From assembly GCF_943193005.1 (NCBI RefSeq), contig NZ_CALPCH010000012.1:1-64000 (forward strand): DNA of 64,000 nucleotides, written 5' to 3'. Both the position numbers and the translations under genes were made by a program. The DNA comes from Pumilibacter intestinalis. GTDB lineage: Bacteria; Bacillota; Clostridia; Christensenellales; Pumilibacteraceae. Under the pieces are notes generated by a model, which saw only the letters and a program-made list of their open reading frames with translations, ran no database searches and was not told the DNA's origin. The first letter of the stretch is position 1; each line of letters starts with the position of its first letter. Below, one piece after another: positions 1 to 8,583 of this stretch.

Positions 1-1
1 T

Positions 2-52
2 TTACCCAAACTTATGAGTGGCGAAATTGATGTTTCCGACGTAGACATTTAA
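2..52 (+). CDS. hsdS: Type I restriction specificity subunit, C-terminal tail only (partial)
   Basis: Seventeen codons, read from base 2 to a TAA at 50-52, end in LPKLMSGEIDVSDVDI. This is a very characteristic C-terminus of HsdS specificity subunits. The rest of the gene lies left of the window. It sits 90 bp before hsdR on the same strand, as expected for a type I restriction-modification locus. HsdS chooses the DNA target for the HsdM/HsdR complex. The call rests on a short tail plus context. Confidence 0.75.
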   Translation, partial: LPKLMSGEIDVSDVDI

Positions 53-92
53 GCCGCTAAATTATCATTTATCGCATAGAAAACCTAAACGA

Positions 93-121
93 TTGAGTTT
101 TATGCGAGAATATGCTATAAT
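93..121 (+). promoter_or_regulatory. Sigma-A type promoter upstream of hsdR
   Basis: TTGAGT at 93-98, a 17-bp spacer and TATAAT at 116-121, with the hsdR start 22 bp downstream. A 7-bp inverted repeat (TCGCATA at 72-78, TATGCGA at 101-107) overlaps the -35 side. It could be an operator or the terminator of hsdS. hsdR can therefore be transcribed separately from hsdS. Confidence 0.6.
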
Positions 122-142
122 CATAGACGGAGGAACAACAAT

Positions 143-3100
143 ATGCCGTTCACCGAAGAAAATTATGAAAACTCCGTGATCGAGTTATTCAAAGACATGG
201 GCTATACGCATTTGTATGGTCCCGATGTCGAGCGCGATTATTACAAGCCGCTGTACGAGAGCGAACTCGAACGATCTTTGCGGCGAATCAATCCGAAACT
301 GCCCGACGCGGCGATAGCGGACGCGCTGTATAAGCTCCATAATTTCGAAAATGCCGACCTTCCGCAAAAGAACTCGGTATTTATGAAGTACCTGCAAAAC
401 GGCGTGGAAGTAAGCTACTTACATAACGGCGAACAAACCTCGGACATAGTGTACCTGATCGATTACCAAACCCGCGATAACAATTCGTTTATCGTAGCCA
501 ACCAATGGACATACATAGAAAACAGCAATAAACGTCCAGATGTTATTCTTTTTATCAACGGCTTGCCGCTCGTGCTCATCGAGCTGAAATCGCCGTCACG
601 CGAAAACACCGACGTGTCGGAAGCGTACCGTCAACTGCGCAATTATATGATAGAGATACCCACGATGTTCGTGTACAACGCGATATGCGTGATGAGTGAC
701 CATCTTACGAGCAAAGCGGGAACAATCACGTCGGGCGAAGACCGCTTTATGGAGTGGAAAACCAAGGACGGCAGTTACGAAAATACGCAGTTCGCACAGT
801 TCGATACCTTCTTCGAGGGAATGTTCGAGAAAGACCGATTGCTCGATATACTCAAAAACTTTATATGCTTTTCAAACGAAGGCGTAAAGACATACAAAAT
901 ACTCGCGGGATACCACCAATACTTTGCCGTGCGCAAGGCGATAGAATCGGCAAAGAAGGCAACGCAGACCGACGGCAAAGGCGGCGTGTTTTGGCATACG
1001 CAGGGGAGCGGCAAATCGCTCTCGATGGTATTCTTCGCGCATTTATTGCAAGAGGCGCTGGACAGCCCGACCATTGTCGTATTGACCGACCGCAATGATT
1101 TGGATAATCAATTATATGGACAATTCAGCAAGTGCGAAGAGTTCTTGCGGCAAAAGCCTGTGCAAGCGGAGAGCCGCGTACACCTAAAAGAATTGCTTGA
1201 TAAACGTAAGGCGAACGGCATCATTTTTACGACGATGCAAAAGTTCGAGGAGTCGTTCGATTGCCTTTCCGACCGCCGCAATATCATCGTTATGGCGGAC
1301 GAGGCGCATCGCGGTCAATACGGACTCGACGAAAAGGTGGACGCCGAAACGGGCAAGATAAAAGTCGGTACGGCGCGAATTATCCGCAACAGCTTGCCGA
1401 ACGCGACATACGTCGGATTCACGGGTACGCCCATATCGGCGAAAGACCGCAGCACACGCGAGGTGTTCGGCAACTACATAGACGTGTATGATATGACGCA
1501 GGCGGTAGAGGATGGAGCCACGCGCCCGGTCTACTACGAGAGCCGCGTCATTAAACTCAAACTCGACGAAACCACACTCAAACTTATAGACACCGAATAC
1601 GACATAATGGCGAATAACGCCGATCCCGCCGTCGTGCAAAAGAGCAAGCACGAACTCGGACAAATGGAAGCGGTGCTCGGAAATCCGCAAACGATAGACT
1701 CGCTTGTTACCGATATACTCGACCACTACGAAAACAACCGCGAACATCTGCTTACGGGCAAGGCAATGATTGTTGCATACTCGCGCTCGATAGCAATGCA
1801 AATCTATAAGCGCATACTCGAATTGCGCCCGACGTGGAAAGACAAAGTGGCGGTGGTTATGACGTCGGGCAACGACGATCCCGAAGAGTGGCGCGAGATC
1901 ATAGGCAATAAGAGCCGCAAAGACGAACTCGCCACTCTATTCAAAGACAACGACAGTCCGCTCAAAATCGCCATCGTCGTGGATATGTGGCTGACGGGAT
2001 TCGACGTGCCGTCGCTCGCCACGATGTATGTGTACAAGCCGATGAGCGGCTATAACCTTATGCAGGCGATAGCGCGAGTCAATCGCGTGTTCGGGGATAA
2101 GGAAGGCGGACTTGTCGTGGACTATGTGGGCATTGCATCCGCGCTCAAACAGGCGATGAACGACTACACCGTGCGCGACAAAAAGAACTACGGCGATACC
2201 GACGTCGGCAAGGTGGCGTTCCCGAAATTCATCGAGAAACTGTCGGTGTGCCGCGATCTGTTCTACGGTTACGACTATTCCGCATTTTCGACCGGGCGCG
2301 ACCTCGACCGCGCAAAGACGATAAGCGGCGCGGTCAACTTTATCATTGCTCGGGGCAAAGAAGACGATAAGGAAACCTTTATAAAAGAGGCTCTTATGCT
2401 GCACCAAGCCTTGTCGCTGTGCTCCTCGATGGTGGAAGAAGTCTTGCGCTTGGAGGCGGCGTTCTTTGAATCGGTGCGTGTGCTTGTGCTTCGGTTGATG
2501 AACGCGGGCGGCGGCAAAGTCATATCGCTGCGCGAGATGAATGCGCGAATAAACGAACTGTTAAAGCAAAGCATAAAGAGCGACGGCGTTATAAACTTAT
2601 TCTCGGACATCAACGAAGAGTTCTCGCTGTTCGATCCGAAGTTCCTCGCCGAAGTTGCCAAGATGAAAGAAAAGAACTTGGCGGTCGAATTACTTAAACG
2701 ACTCATCGCCGACCAAGTGGCAGTGTATAGGCGCACCAACGTGGTCAAATCCGATAAGTTCAGCGAGATAATGCAAGAGGCGATGAATCGGTACTTAAAC
2801 GGAATGCTGACCAACGAACAGGTCATCGAGGAACTCTTGAACATCGCCCGGCAAATCGCCGATGCAAAGAAAGAGGGCGAGGCAATGGGACTTACTGCCG
2901 ACGAGTTGGCGTTCTACGATGCGCTCGTTAAGCCGCAAGCCATAAAGGACTTTTACGAAAACGAAGAACTCATCGCCATAACCAAGGAACTCGCCGACAC
3001 GCTCCGCCGAAATAAAACGGTCGATTGGCAAAAGCGCGACAGCGCGAGAGCCAAGATGCGTATGCTCATAAAGAAACTGCTCAAAAAGCATAAGTACCCG

Positions 3101-3178
3101 CCTGAAGGGATGGACGACGCGGTGCAAACCGTTATGACCCAGTGCGAACTGTGGACGGATAATCAAACCGATTTATAA
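143..3178 (+). CDS. hsdR: Type I restriction endonuclease subunit R
   Basis: A 1011-aa motor and nuclease subunit of a type I restriction-modification complex, which translocates DNA and cuts away from the methylation site. The N-terminal HSDR_N nuclease domain has the catalytic pattern RPD near residue 131 and ELK near 147. The helicase domain carries Walker A GSGKS near 290, DEAH near 386, and a C-terminal SF2 domain with ARVNRV. Length is normal for the family. The start has a good site (GGAGG, 10 nt before ATG). The hsdS tail lies just upstream; hsdM must be further left. Because the matching methyltransferase is not in the window, completeness of the system cannot be judged. Confidence 0.95.
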   Translation: MPFTEENYENSVIELFKDMGYTHLYGPDVERDYYKPLYESELERSLRRINPKLPDAAIADALYKLHNFENADLPQKNSVFMKYLQNGVEVSYLHNGEQTSDIVYLIDYQTRDNNSFIVANQWTYIENSNKRPDVILFINGLPLVLIELKSPSRENTDVSEAYRQLRNYMIEIPTMFVYNAICVMSDHLTSKAGTITSGEDRFMEWKTKDGSYENTQFAQFDTFFEGMFEKDRLLDILKNFICFSNEGVKTYKILAGYHQYFAVRKAIESAKKATQTDGKGGVFWHTQGSGKSLSMVFFAHLLQEALDSPTIVVLTDRNDLDNQLYGQFSKCEEFLRQKPVQAESRVHLKELLDKRKANGIIFTTMQKFEESFDCLSDRRNIIVMADEAHRGQYGLDEKVDAETGKIKVGTARIIRNSLPNATYVGFTGTPISAKDRSTREVFGNYIDVYDMTQAVEDGATRPVYYESRVIKLKLDETTLKLIDTEYDIMANNADPAVVQKSKHELGQMEAVLGNPQTIDSLVTDILDHYENNREHLLTGKAMIVAYSRSIAMQIYKRILELRPTWKDKVAVVMTSGNDDPEEWREIIGNKSRKDELATLFKDNDSPLKIAIVVDMWLTGFDVPSLATMYVYKPMSGYNLMQAIARVNRVFGDKEGGLVVDYVGIASALKQAMNDYTVRDKKNYGDTDVGKVAFPKFIEKLSVCRDLFYGYDYSAFSTGRDLDRAKTISGAVNFIIARGKEDDKETFIKEALMLHQALSLCSSMVEEVLRLEAAFFESVRVLVLRLMNAGGGKVISLREMNARINELLKQSIKSDGVINLFSDINEEFSLFDPKFLAEVAKMKEKNLAVELLKRLIADQVAVYRRTNVVKSDKFSEIMQEAMNRYLNGMLTNEQVIEELLNIARQIADAKKEGEAMGLTADELAFYDALVKPQAIKDFYENEELIAITKELADTLRRNKTVDWQKRDSARAKMRMLIKKLLKKHKYPPEGMDDAVQTVMTQCELWTDNQTDL

Positions 3179-3193
3179 AACGGAGGAATAAAA

Positions 3194-3706
3194 ATGAAGA
3201 AAGTTATATCTCTTTTTGCTACGCTTATAATCACTATTATGGGACTAAGTTTCGTTGGGTGTTCAAATGATAATACGCCGACAGATACTAAAATCGAATA
3301 TGATTTGGTTAAACTCACAGTAGACAATTACTCCGATTATATCGCAATTAATACTGACTACAGCGATTATAATCTTATTGCGCTAAGCGAATCGCTTTTA
3401 TCAGGGCAATATTTTTATACGGCTTCTCTCATAGTGCATATTTCAACGGCAAGTGCTAAACCCGACTTGAAATTCTCCAATGTAAAAATATCGTATTCTG
3501 TGGGGACCGTATCCAGTACATGGGAATTAGGTAATGGAATATTAATGCCGACAGCGAGATTGGATTATCAGGGGAATTCTAAGTGCTCTTTTACGGCAAT
3601 AGCAGAAAATAAAATGATAGGCGTTTTATCTCCTACAATTTTTTCATCGACAAAAAACATCGTGAATACCATCGATGGATTTGTCTATGTTCCCAAAGAG
3701 TCCTGA
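3194..3706 (+). CDS. Predicted lipoprotein of unknown function
   Basis: A 170-aa protein with a lipoprotein signal: MKK, a hydrophobic stretch to about residue 20, and the lipobox LSFVGC with Cys near residue 23. It should be anchored to the outer face of the membrane. The rest is beta-rich with no catalytic motif I recognise. It follows hsdR by 15 bp with its own GGAGG site. It begins a same-strand run of poorly known genes to 6.37 kb that could be one operon. Confidence 0.75.
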   Translation: MKKVISLFATLIITIMGLSFVGCSNDNTPTDTKIEYDLVKLTVDNYSDYIAINTDYSDYNLIALSESLLSGQYFYTASLIVHISTASAKPDLKFSNVKISYSVGTVSSTWELGNGILMPTARLDYQGNSKCSFTAIAENKMIGVLSPTIFSSTKNIVNTIDGFVYVPKES

Positions 3707-3734
3707 ATATTTTATAGGGAGAAGTCTGTTGTAT

Positions 3735-4727
3735 ATGAAAAAAGAAAAAGTTTTAGCCGCGCTTATAGCAATATTTTCGATAATGAGCGTGGCAGTATTG
3801 ATAATGAGTATAGTCGGCTTAAATACAGACAACGATGTGATTATGCTCGTTGGTTTAGTCGCTTTTTTCGTGTTCCTTATTCCAGATGCAGTAGTCATCG
3901 TAAAGTACGCAAATATTAAAGGACAGCAAAAAGAGCAAGCGCGAAACGAATATTTCAAAGAGAAGGGAATCGAGCCCGAAATTATCATAGGCACAAAAGA
4001 GTATTTCTTTTTTATCGATAAGGAAAAGGGTGTTTTCGGAACGGATACCAACGGCGAACTTTATAATGTGGCGGACATAGTATCCTATCGCAGGCTTTTT
4101 TCGACAATAGAAGGCACGACAAAGTATGATAAAATGTCCGTTCGGATTTTTATGAATGGGCAAGAAAAAGCATTGGTTATAGGGCCGAGCTATGTTCGTG
4201 CGGATTATGGCTCGTATGAGTATAATCTAAAATTGGCGAACGTGGACAAGATAATAAATGTTCTTGATGAGGTAACGAATACACAATTAAACGATTACCT
4301 AAAAGCCAACGACCTATCTCCGACAGAACAATTCATATACGACGGATATGTTTTTGGCTACGATGTCTCAAAGAGAATATTTTATACCCGAAGTGAATAT
4401 GGATCGTTGGAAAAGCATTCGTTTGACGAGTTAGTGAATTATGACATTGTGCGTGACCATACGACAGTGACTAAACTCGATATTGGCGATGCGATAATAG
4501 GGGCATTGATATCGGGATCAATCGGTGCTGCAATATGGGGAAAGTCGAGTGCCGAGTATTGCAGTGAACTGTCTATCCACATAGTATTAGACGGCGACGA
4601 TATCGATTTTATTTTGGCGCAGCGAGAGAGATTGCCGTTAAATTCTAACGAAGTGCAGGCAAAAGAACGGTTTATTGGAAATGTTGTAAAAGCACTTAAA
4701 ACCGTTGAAACTCGGCAAACCAAATAG
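3735..4727 (+). CDS. Membrane protein with DUF4428-like C-terminal part
   Basis: A 330-aa protein with two N-terminal membrane helices (about residues 5-28 and 36-58) and a soluble remainder. The segment near residues 225-285 (DELVNYDIV, then a Gly/Ala-rich IGALISGSIGAAIWG, then a beta strand) resembles the tail domain that accompanies DUF4428 and SHOCT-type proteins. I chose ATG 3735 because AGGGAGAAG lies about 10 nt before it. An upstream in-frame ATG at 3675 would overlap the previous gene. Function unknown. Confidence 0.7.
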   Translation: MKKEKVLAALIAIFSIMSVAVLIMSIVGLNTDNDVIMLVGLVAFFVFLIPDAVVIVKYANIKGQQKEQARNEYFKEKGIEPEIIIGTKEYFFFIDKEKGVFGTDTNGELYNVADIVSYRRLFSTIEGTTKYDKMSVRIFMNGQEKALVIGPSYVRADYGSYEYNLKLANVDKIINVLDEVTNTQLNDYLKANDLSPTEQFIYDGYVFGYDVSKRIFYTRSEYGSLEKHSFDELVNYDIVRDHTTVTKLDIGDAIIGALISGSIGAAIWGKSSAEYCSELSIHIVLDGDDIDFILAQRERLPLNSNEVQAKERFIGNVVKALKTVETRQTK

Positions 4728-4740
4728 TTGGAGATACACT

Positions 4741-5433
4741 ATGGAACAAAACGAAGAAATAAAACAGGATACTCAATATTTGTTTTATCGAGTAGCCGAG
4801 GACAGCACTCGGTGGGATAGAATGACCGGGGTCGAACTAAAGAAAAGGATAAAAACCCTTTTAGCGGACGACAAATCGTTTGAGAAAATGGTGGATGTCA
4901 TTAGTTGCTTGCGATTAGCGCAAGTATTCTACCTGCGCACCAAAAACAAAAAAGAATGCGCCATTCCGTTCATTGTTACACCGCAAGGGGAAATGCTATT
5001 GCTTTTCACGGCTAAATCGCAAATCAAAAATGAACAATACAAACAATATACGGTCGAATCGACTACATATCCCGCGCTTATCAAGAGCCTTACCGCCGCC
5101 ATTAACAACGTTATAATAAATCCCGATACCCAATTCTTACCGTTGTCGGTCGAGGCTGTTAATAGCATGATAGAGATGATGGATACGGTCGAGGATGATT
5201 TGGATAGTTCTATGAAAGAAGGATTCGACAAAGAAAGTCTTTCGCCACTTATGTTCGAAAGATTTTTTGGAAGGCGTGTTGAGTGTAAGACCTCAAACGA
5301 AACCTATATCGGCGACGCTTTTCGATATGATGTCGTGGACGGCAAGGCGTATTTGGAAGTAGACCGAGAAAATGTATCGAACGTCAAAATATTCTACGAT
5401 GACGTTTTATCGATAAAGGACATAACCGAATAG
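4741..5433 (+). CDS. SseB-like protein of unknown function
   Basis: A 230-aa soluble protein. The middle part (IPFIVTPQGEMLLLFTA) resembles the core of SseB N-terminal domains, which are widespread small domains of unclear role. The C-terminal third contains a strand-rich segment around YIGDAFRYDVVDGKAYLEV. ATG 4741 is preferred because it follows a TTGGAG site just after the stop of the previous gene. It probably belongs to the same transcription unit as its neighbours. Family assignment is tentative. Confidence 0.6.
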   Translation: MEQNEEIKQDTQYLFYRVAEDSTRWDRMTGVELKKRIKTLLADDKSFEKMVDVISCLRLAQVFYLRTKNKKECAIPFIVTPQGEMLLLFTAKSQIKNEQYKQYTVESTTYPALIKSLTAAINNVIINPDTQFLPLSVEAVNSMIEMMDTVEDDLDSSMKEGFDKESLSPLMFERFFGRRVECKTSNETYIGDAFRYDVVDGKAYLEVDRENVSNVKIFYDDVLSIKDITE

Positions 5434-5483
5434 AGAAGCTATTCTCTAAAATAAACAGTAATTTAACATGGAGAACGAGAAAT

Positions 5484-5567
5484 ATGGAATATGTTAAACT
5501 TACACTTGAAAATTTGCAAGTACAGCATACTTGTTACACTATCTCAAATAGACAGGTAGTATTATGA
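5484..5567 (+). CDS. Possible 27-codon leader peptide overlapping the next gene
   Basis: ATG 5484 opens 27 codons (MEYVKLTLENLQ...) ending in a TGA that overlaps the next start codon as ATGA at 5564-5567. GGAGAACGAG lies 6-14 nt before it. The arrangement suggests translational coupling. It could also be the remnant of a longer gene or chance. No homology is recognised. Confidence 0.3.
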   Translation: MEYVKLTLENLQVQHTCYTISNRQVVL

Positions 5568-6370
5568 GCGAACACAAATACCCTCGTATCGAAGCGGCAA
5601 CGGCGAACGAAGATCTCAAAAAAAAGGACGATAAAAAGACGTCGATTATTTTTCTCTCGATAGCGCTTGCTCTCTTTCTTGCGTGCGTCGGCTTTTTGGT
5701 GTGGAATATAGTCAGAATGCGCAAAGTCGATACCGACTATGTAAAAGTTCTGGGCAAAGTGGTCGACGTGGAAACAATGGGCACCTCGTCGTCGGCATCC
5801 AGCGGGCGCTCGTATTTTTTGGTGATTTCTTATACGTTCGACGGGCAGGAATACAAGTTTATCGACCGAGAGGGCTATAAGTGGCATGATGAAGCGTATG
5901 ACTGTGTCGGGAAATACGCGGATATACTCGTCGATCCGCAAAACCCCGCCCATGCGGAAAGGCCGACATCTTCGGGCTTTATTTCAACCTTTTGCGCTTG
6001 CTGCTTCGCCTTTTTCTGCATTATATATGCGGCGGGAATGAACATCTTCTTGGCGCGCAAGGGAAGTTCTTTTACAAAGAGATTTCTTTTTATATGGGGA
6101 GCGGAAATTTTGCTCGGCGTAACGATTGTGCTATTGTTTTGGACGGGAATGCCCCATGCCAGATTCGGAGAAGTTTTTGCTCGCAACAGCGGGGCGATAG
6201 GCGTAACGGTCGTATGCGGATTGCCTCTTTTGGCGACTTTGGTAGACGGCATCATCACGCTTAAACTGCGCCCTTACAAATCGAATCACCGCGTATATCG
6301 TATCTCGAAGCGCACCTTAAAGCGCGAAATCGCAGATAGAGTACGGGACCATGAAAACCGCCGAAGTTGA
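5564..6370 (+). CDS. DUF3592-type membrane protein
   Basis: A 268-aa integral membrane protein with predicted helices near residues 26-50, 138-163, 173-194 and 210-232. Between the first two is a beta-rich domain typical of DUF3592: GKVVDVE, then SYTFDGQEYKF, then a GKYADILVDPQNPAHA stretch. Function of this family is not known. Its start overlaps a tiny upstream reading frame. It is the last gene before a strong terminator, so it likely closes the 3.2-6.4 kb operon. Confidence 0.7.
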   Translation: MSEHKYPRIEAATANEDLKKKDDKKTSIIFLSIALALFLACVGFLVWNIVRMRKVDTDYVKVLGKVVDVETMGTSSSASSGRSYFLVISYTFDGQEYKFIDREGYKWHDEAYDCVGKYADILVDPQNPAHAERPTSSGFISTFCACCFAFFCIIYAAGMNIFLARKGSSFTKRFLFIWGAEILLGVTIVLLFWTGMPHARFGEVFARNSGAIGVTVVCGLPLLATLVDGIITLKLRPYKSNHRVYRISKRTLKREIADRVRDHENRRS

Positions 6371-6431
6371 TCGGCAACACTTGAATAATTGTCAAAAGAG
6401 CTATAAAATTCAATTTATCACTCTAAATAAT

Positions 6432-6477
6432 AATAGCCCACTATTTCGCACTTGCGGATATAGTGGGCTATTTTTTT
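6432..6477 (+). terminator. Intrinsic terminator between convergent genes
   Basis: A perfect 13-bp stem (AATAGCCCACTAT at 6432-6444, its complement at 6460-6472) is followed by seven T on the + strand. The A-rich bases before it could let it also serve the minus-strand genes that converge here. Confidence 0.85.
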
Positions 6478-6501
6478 GAACGGTATAAACTGTAAGGCTT
6501 A

Positions 6502-6726
6502 TTATTTCTTTTTTAGCTCTCTCGGCAATATATCATCGCACGGTACTCCGTTGCGTTCTTCTAAAATGTCTTGATGTCCCTTTTTGCATGATTTCTTTTT
6601 GCTGTCGTAATGTTGGTAAAGACCGCTTCCGATATGTTCCCGCACCAGCCGTTGCCAAGTTCGGGCTTTGCCTTCCGGGTCAAAATCTTCGGTAAGTTTG
6701 TTGATTTTTCTTTTAAAACTGCTCAT
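6502..6726 (-). CDS. Small basic protein of unknown function
   Basis: A 74-aa, Lys-rich protein (MSSFKRKINKLTEDF...). GGAGG lies 7 nt before the ATG at 6726, while the ATG at 6732 is only one base from it, so the inner start is chosen. It lies 13 bp downstream of the larger minus-strand membrane protein gene and is probably co-transcribed with it. No domain is recognised. Confidence 0.55.
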   Translation of the reverse strand: MSSFKRKINKLTEDFDPEGKARTWQRLVREHIGSGLYQHYDSKKKSCKKGHQDILEERNGVPCDDILPRELKKK

Positions 6727-6739
6727 TGGCATTCCTCCG

Positions 6740-7450
6740 CTAAAGATTGTTTCTTTTATTCAAATTGAAATCTTCCATAAGACCAGACTCAAAAACGTCG
6801 GGGCATATAAAATCCTTTGAGTCGTGATCGAACTGCACCGTAAAATATTTGCCGTCTATTTTTTTAATCACTCCCAAACCGAATGCTTTGTGACTTACCG
6901 CATCGCCGACGCGGATAGAAATTTTTGGCGGCGGCGGTGTTATAGGCTCGGCGGCTGTCTTATTGCTCGGAGGAGGGGAGCGATACGATAAATTTTGAGT
7001 AACGGATTTATATCCTTTATTCTCAATATGGTCGGCAACTAAAACATAGATAAATAGATACGCCAACGGTGTACATAGAACTGAAAGACCGATTGCTCCC
7101 CAAATATTCTTGGCGGTGCTGTCAACCTCGATTTTTTTCGTATAGGTAACCGAGATTGTGCCGCTCGATCTGCCGCCGCAACGACTGCAAGCGGTATAGC
7201 CTTTGCTTGTGGCTTCGTGCTTTCCCATAGCGTGTTGAGATTTTGCCAAGTAAGAGCAGCCCGCGCTGTGATAGCGGTCTCCGTAGGTAGTCACATAAAC
7301 GCGCGGCTCGGTCGCCGTGACGGTTTCGGTTTTATAGGACGGGGTGCTATTGGCGTTTATTATGAAATACCATAAGAACGCCATCGGTATGCAAATAAGG
7401 ATGACGATTATGGTGTGTTTTATAAACTTTTGCTTGTCGGCTTTATCCAT
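6740..7450 (-). CDS. Two-helix membrane protein with a metal-binding motif and a Tudor-like tail
   Basis: A 236-aa protein. Membrane helices lie near residues 10-30 and 120-145. Between them is a segment with YHSAGC, then GYTACSRCGG, a pattern resembling the Ada-type Cys-rich module seen beside nucleases and comEA-like proteins. The C-terminal 50 residues (GDAVSHKAFGLGVIKKIDG) look like the small beta-barrel at the end of UvrD/PcrA helicases. ATG 7450 is chosen for its GAGGTG site. It is divergent from an XRE regulator gene with shared palindromes between them. Function unknown. Confidence 0.6.
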   Translation of the reverse strand: MDKADKQKFIKHTIIVILICIPMAFLWYFIINANSTPSYKTETVTATEPRVYVTTYGDRYHSAGCSYLAKSQHAMGKHEATSKGYTACSRCGGRSSGTISVTYTKKIEVDSTAKNIWGAIGLSVLCTPLAYLFIYVLVADHIENKGYKSVTQNLSYRSPPPSNKTAAEPITPPPPKISIRVGDAVSHKAFGLGVIKKIDGKYFTVQFDHDSKDFICPDVFESGLMEDFNLNKRNNL

Positions 7451-7497
7451 TAAACACCTCATAATTATTATACCGTAAAAGAGCGAAATGTCCAACT

Positions 7498-7562
7498 AAT
7501 CAGCGGTGGCTGATTATAGAAATTTGAAAAAGATTTATAATATTAATAAGCCGTGACTGATT
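7498..7562. promoter_or_regulatory. Paired palindromes in a divergent intergenic region (candidate operator)
   Basis: Two related palindromes lie between the divergent genes: AATCAG-N6-CTGATT (7498-7515, perfect) and AATAAG-N6-CTGATT (7545-7562, one mismatch). Their N6 centres are also alike (CGGTGG, CCGTGA). Centre distance is 47 bp. The second touches the ribosome binding site of the XRE gene at 7579. They are plausible autoregulatory sites for that regulator. Confidence 0.45.
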
Positions 7563-7578
7563 AAGGAGGGCGATAAAA

Positions 7579-7818
7579 ATGACATTCAACGAAGCCCTCG
7601 CTACGAGGATAAACGAATTGCTGAAAGAAAAGGATATGACGCAATATCGTTTGGCGATGAATAGCGGAGTCGTTGCGCAAAGCATAGACAACATACGACG
7701 TCAGCGAAATAAGACGAACGCCGTAAATATCGTGTTTCAAATTGCGCAGGGATTCGGAATGACGCTGAAGGAGTTTTTCGACAGTCCGCTGTTTGACATC
7801 GAGAATATAACCGATTGA
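7579..7818 (+). CDS. XRE-family HTH regulator
   Basis: A 79-aa protein that is almost entirely one Cro/CI-type helix-turn-helix: RINELLKEKDMTQYRLAMNSGV, then recognition-helix region SIDNIRRQRNKTN, then a short tail. A strong AAGGAGGG precedes the ATG. Proteins of this size are DNA-binding repressors that usually control their own promoter and a divergent gene. Here the divergent partner would be the membrane protein ending at 6740. Confidence 0.85.
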   Translation: MTFNEALATRINELLKEKDMTQYRLAMNSGVVAQSIDNIRRQRNKTNAVNIVFQIAQGFGMTLKEFFDSPLFDIENITD

Positions 7819-7820
7819 TT

Positions 7821-7845
7821 GACCGCAAATTAAGCGGTCTTTTTT
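7821..7845 (+). terminator. Intrinsic terminator after the XRE gene
   Basis: GACCGC (7821-7826) pairs with GCGGTC (7834-7839) across a 7-nt loop, followed by six T. It isolates the XRE gene from the lexA promoter 50 bp downstream. Confidence 0.75.
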
Positions 7846-7897
7846 AATTTCGGATAAAAAATATTTATGACTGTAACGAAACTAACACATCCGAGCA

Positions 7898-7957
7898 TTG
7901 ACAAATAGAAAATAAAGTAGTATACTATGCCTATCCGTTCCAAAGTGGTGCGGATAG
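7898..7957 (+). promoter_or_regulatory. Strong promoter with palindrome and leader hairpin for the LexA-like gene
   Basis: TTGACA (7898-7903), a 17-bp spacer and TATACT (7921-7926) make a near-consensus promoter. A perfect 10-bp palindrome TAGTATACTA (7918-7927) overlaps the -10. The transcript would start in a 7-bp stem (CTATCCG 7931-7937, CGGATAG 7951-7957, 13-nt loop) ending 10 nt before the GGAGG of the gene. Either element could be the operator of the encoded repressor. Confidence 0.75.
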
Positions 7958-7977
7958 AATACGGCGGAGGTTTTTCG

Positions 7978-8577
7978 ATGCGCACGAAGAACGAAGCATT
8001 AATGCAGGAAATAGTGGAGGAAGTTGACGAGTTCTATTCTTTGAGGGGTAGAACGCCGACGACACGCGAACTCGCGGATATGTTGGGGATAAGTCATACA
8101 ACGGTCATACGGTATTTGCAAGATATGGACGCTCGTAAAATGCTCGATTATGACAACGGCAAGATTGTGACCGAGAAGATAAGCAAGTCGCAGGACGGAA
8201 CGGTAAGCGTTCCGCTTGTGGGCAGCATATCTTGCGGACAGCCGCTATTGTCGGAAGAGAGCGTGGAGAGTTACATACGCATTCCGACGGAGTGGCTCGG
8301 ATCGGGCGAATATTTTTTATTGCGAGCAAACGGCAATTCGATGGTGGACGCAGGGATTGACGATGAAGACATCGTTATAATCCGCAAGACCAGCGAAGCC
8401 GAGGACGGAGATATCGTGGTCGCGCTCGTGGATAACGAAAACACACTCAAACGGCTATACCGCGACGAGAAAAAACGTAAGATCGTATTGCATCCCGAAA
8501 ATCCCGACTACGATGATATTGTCGTTGACTACTGCGAGATACAAGGAGTAGCGGTTAAAGTATTAAAAGACCTGTGA
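7978..8577 (+). CDS. lexA: LexA-type repressor (S24 peptidase)
   Basis: A 199-aa repressor. An N-terminal winged helix (TPTTRELADMLGISHTTVIRYL) binds DNA. The C-terminal S24 domain carries the self-cleavage site ISCG-QP (Cys-Gly instead of the usual Ala-Gly), the catalytic Ser in NGNSMVDAGI and the Lys in NTLKRL. ATG 7978 is preferred because GGCGGAGG lies 8 nt before it. It controls SOS genes or, at the edge of a prophage, lysogeny. The next genes encode a Y-family polymerase and YolD-like protein, a typical SOS mutagenesis set. Whether it belongs to host or phage is not certain; the position opposite the integrases suits a phage repressor. Confidence 0.88.
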   Translation: MRTKNEALMQEIVEEVDEFYSLRGRTPTTRELADMLGISHTTVIRYLQDMDARKMLDYDNGKIVTEKISKSQDGTVSVPLVGSISCGQPLLSEESVESYIRIPTEWLGSGEYFLLRANGNSMVDAGIDDEDIVIIRKTSEAEDGDIVVALVDNENTLKRLYRDEKKRKIVLHPENPDYDDIVVDYCEIQGVAVKVLKDL

Positions 8578-8583
8578 GGAGAT

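Noticed and set aside
7820-7900. Exact left end of the prophage
   Set aside because: The serine recombinases suggest attachment sites near 7.8 and 51-54 kb, but no shared core could be found by eye, so no site is claimed.
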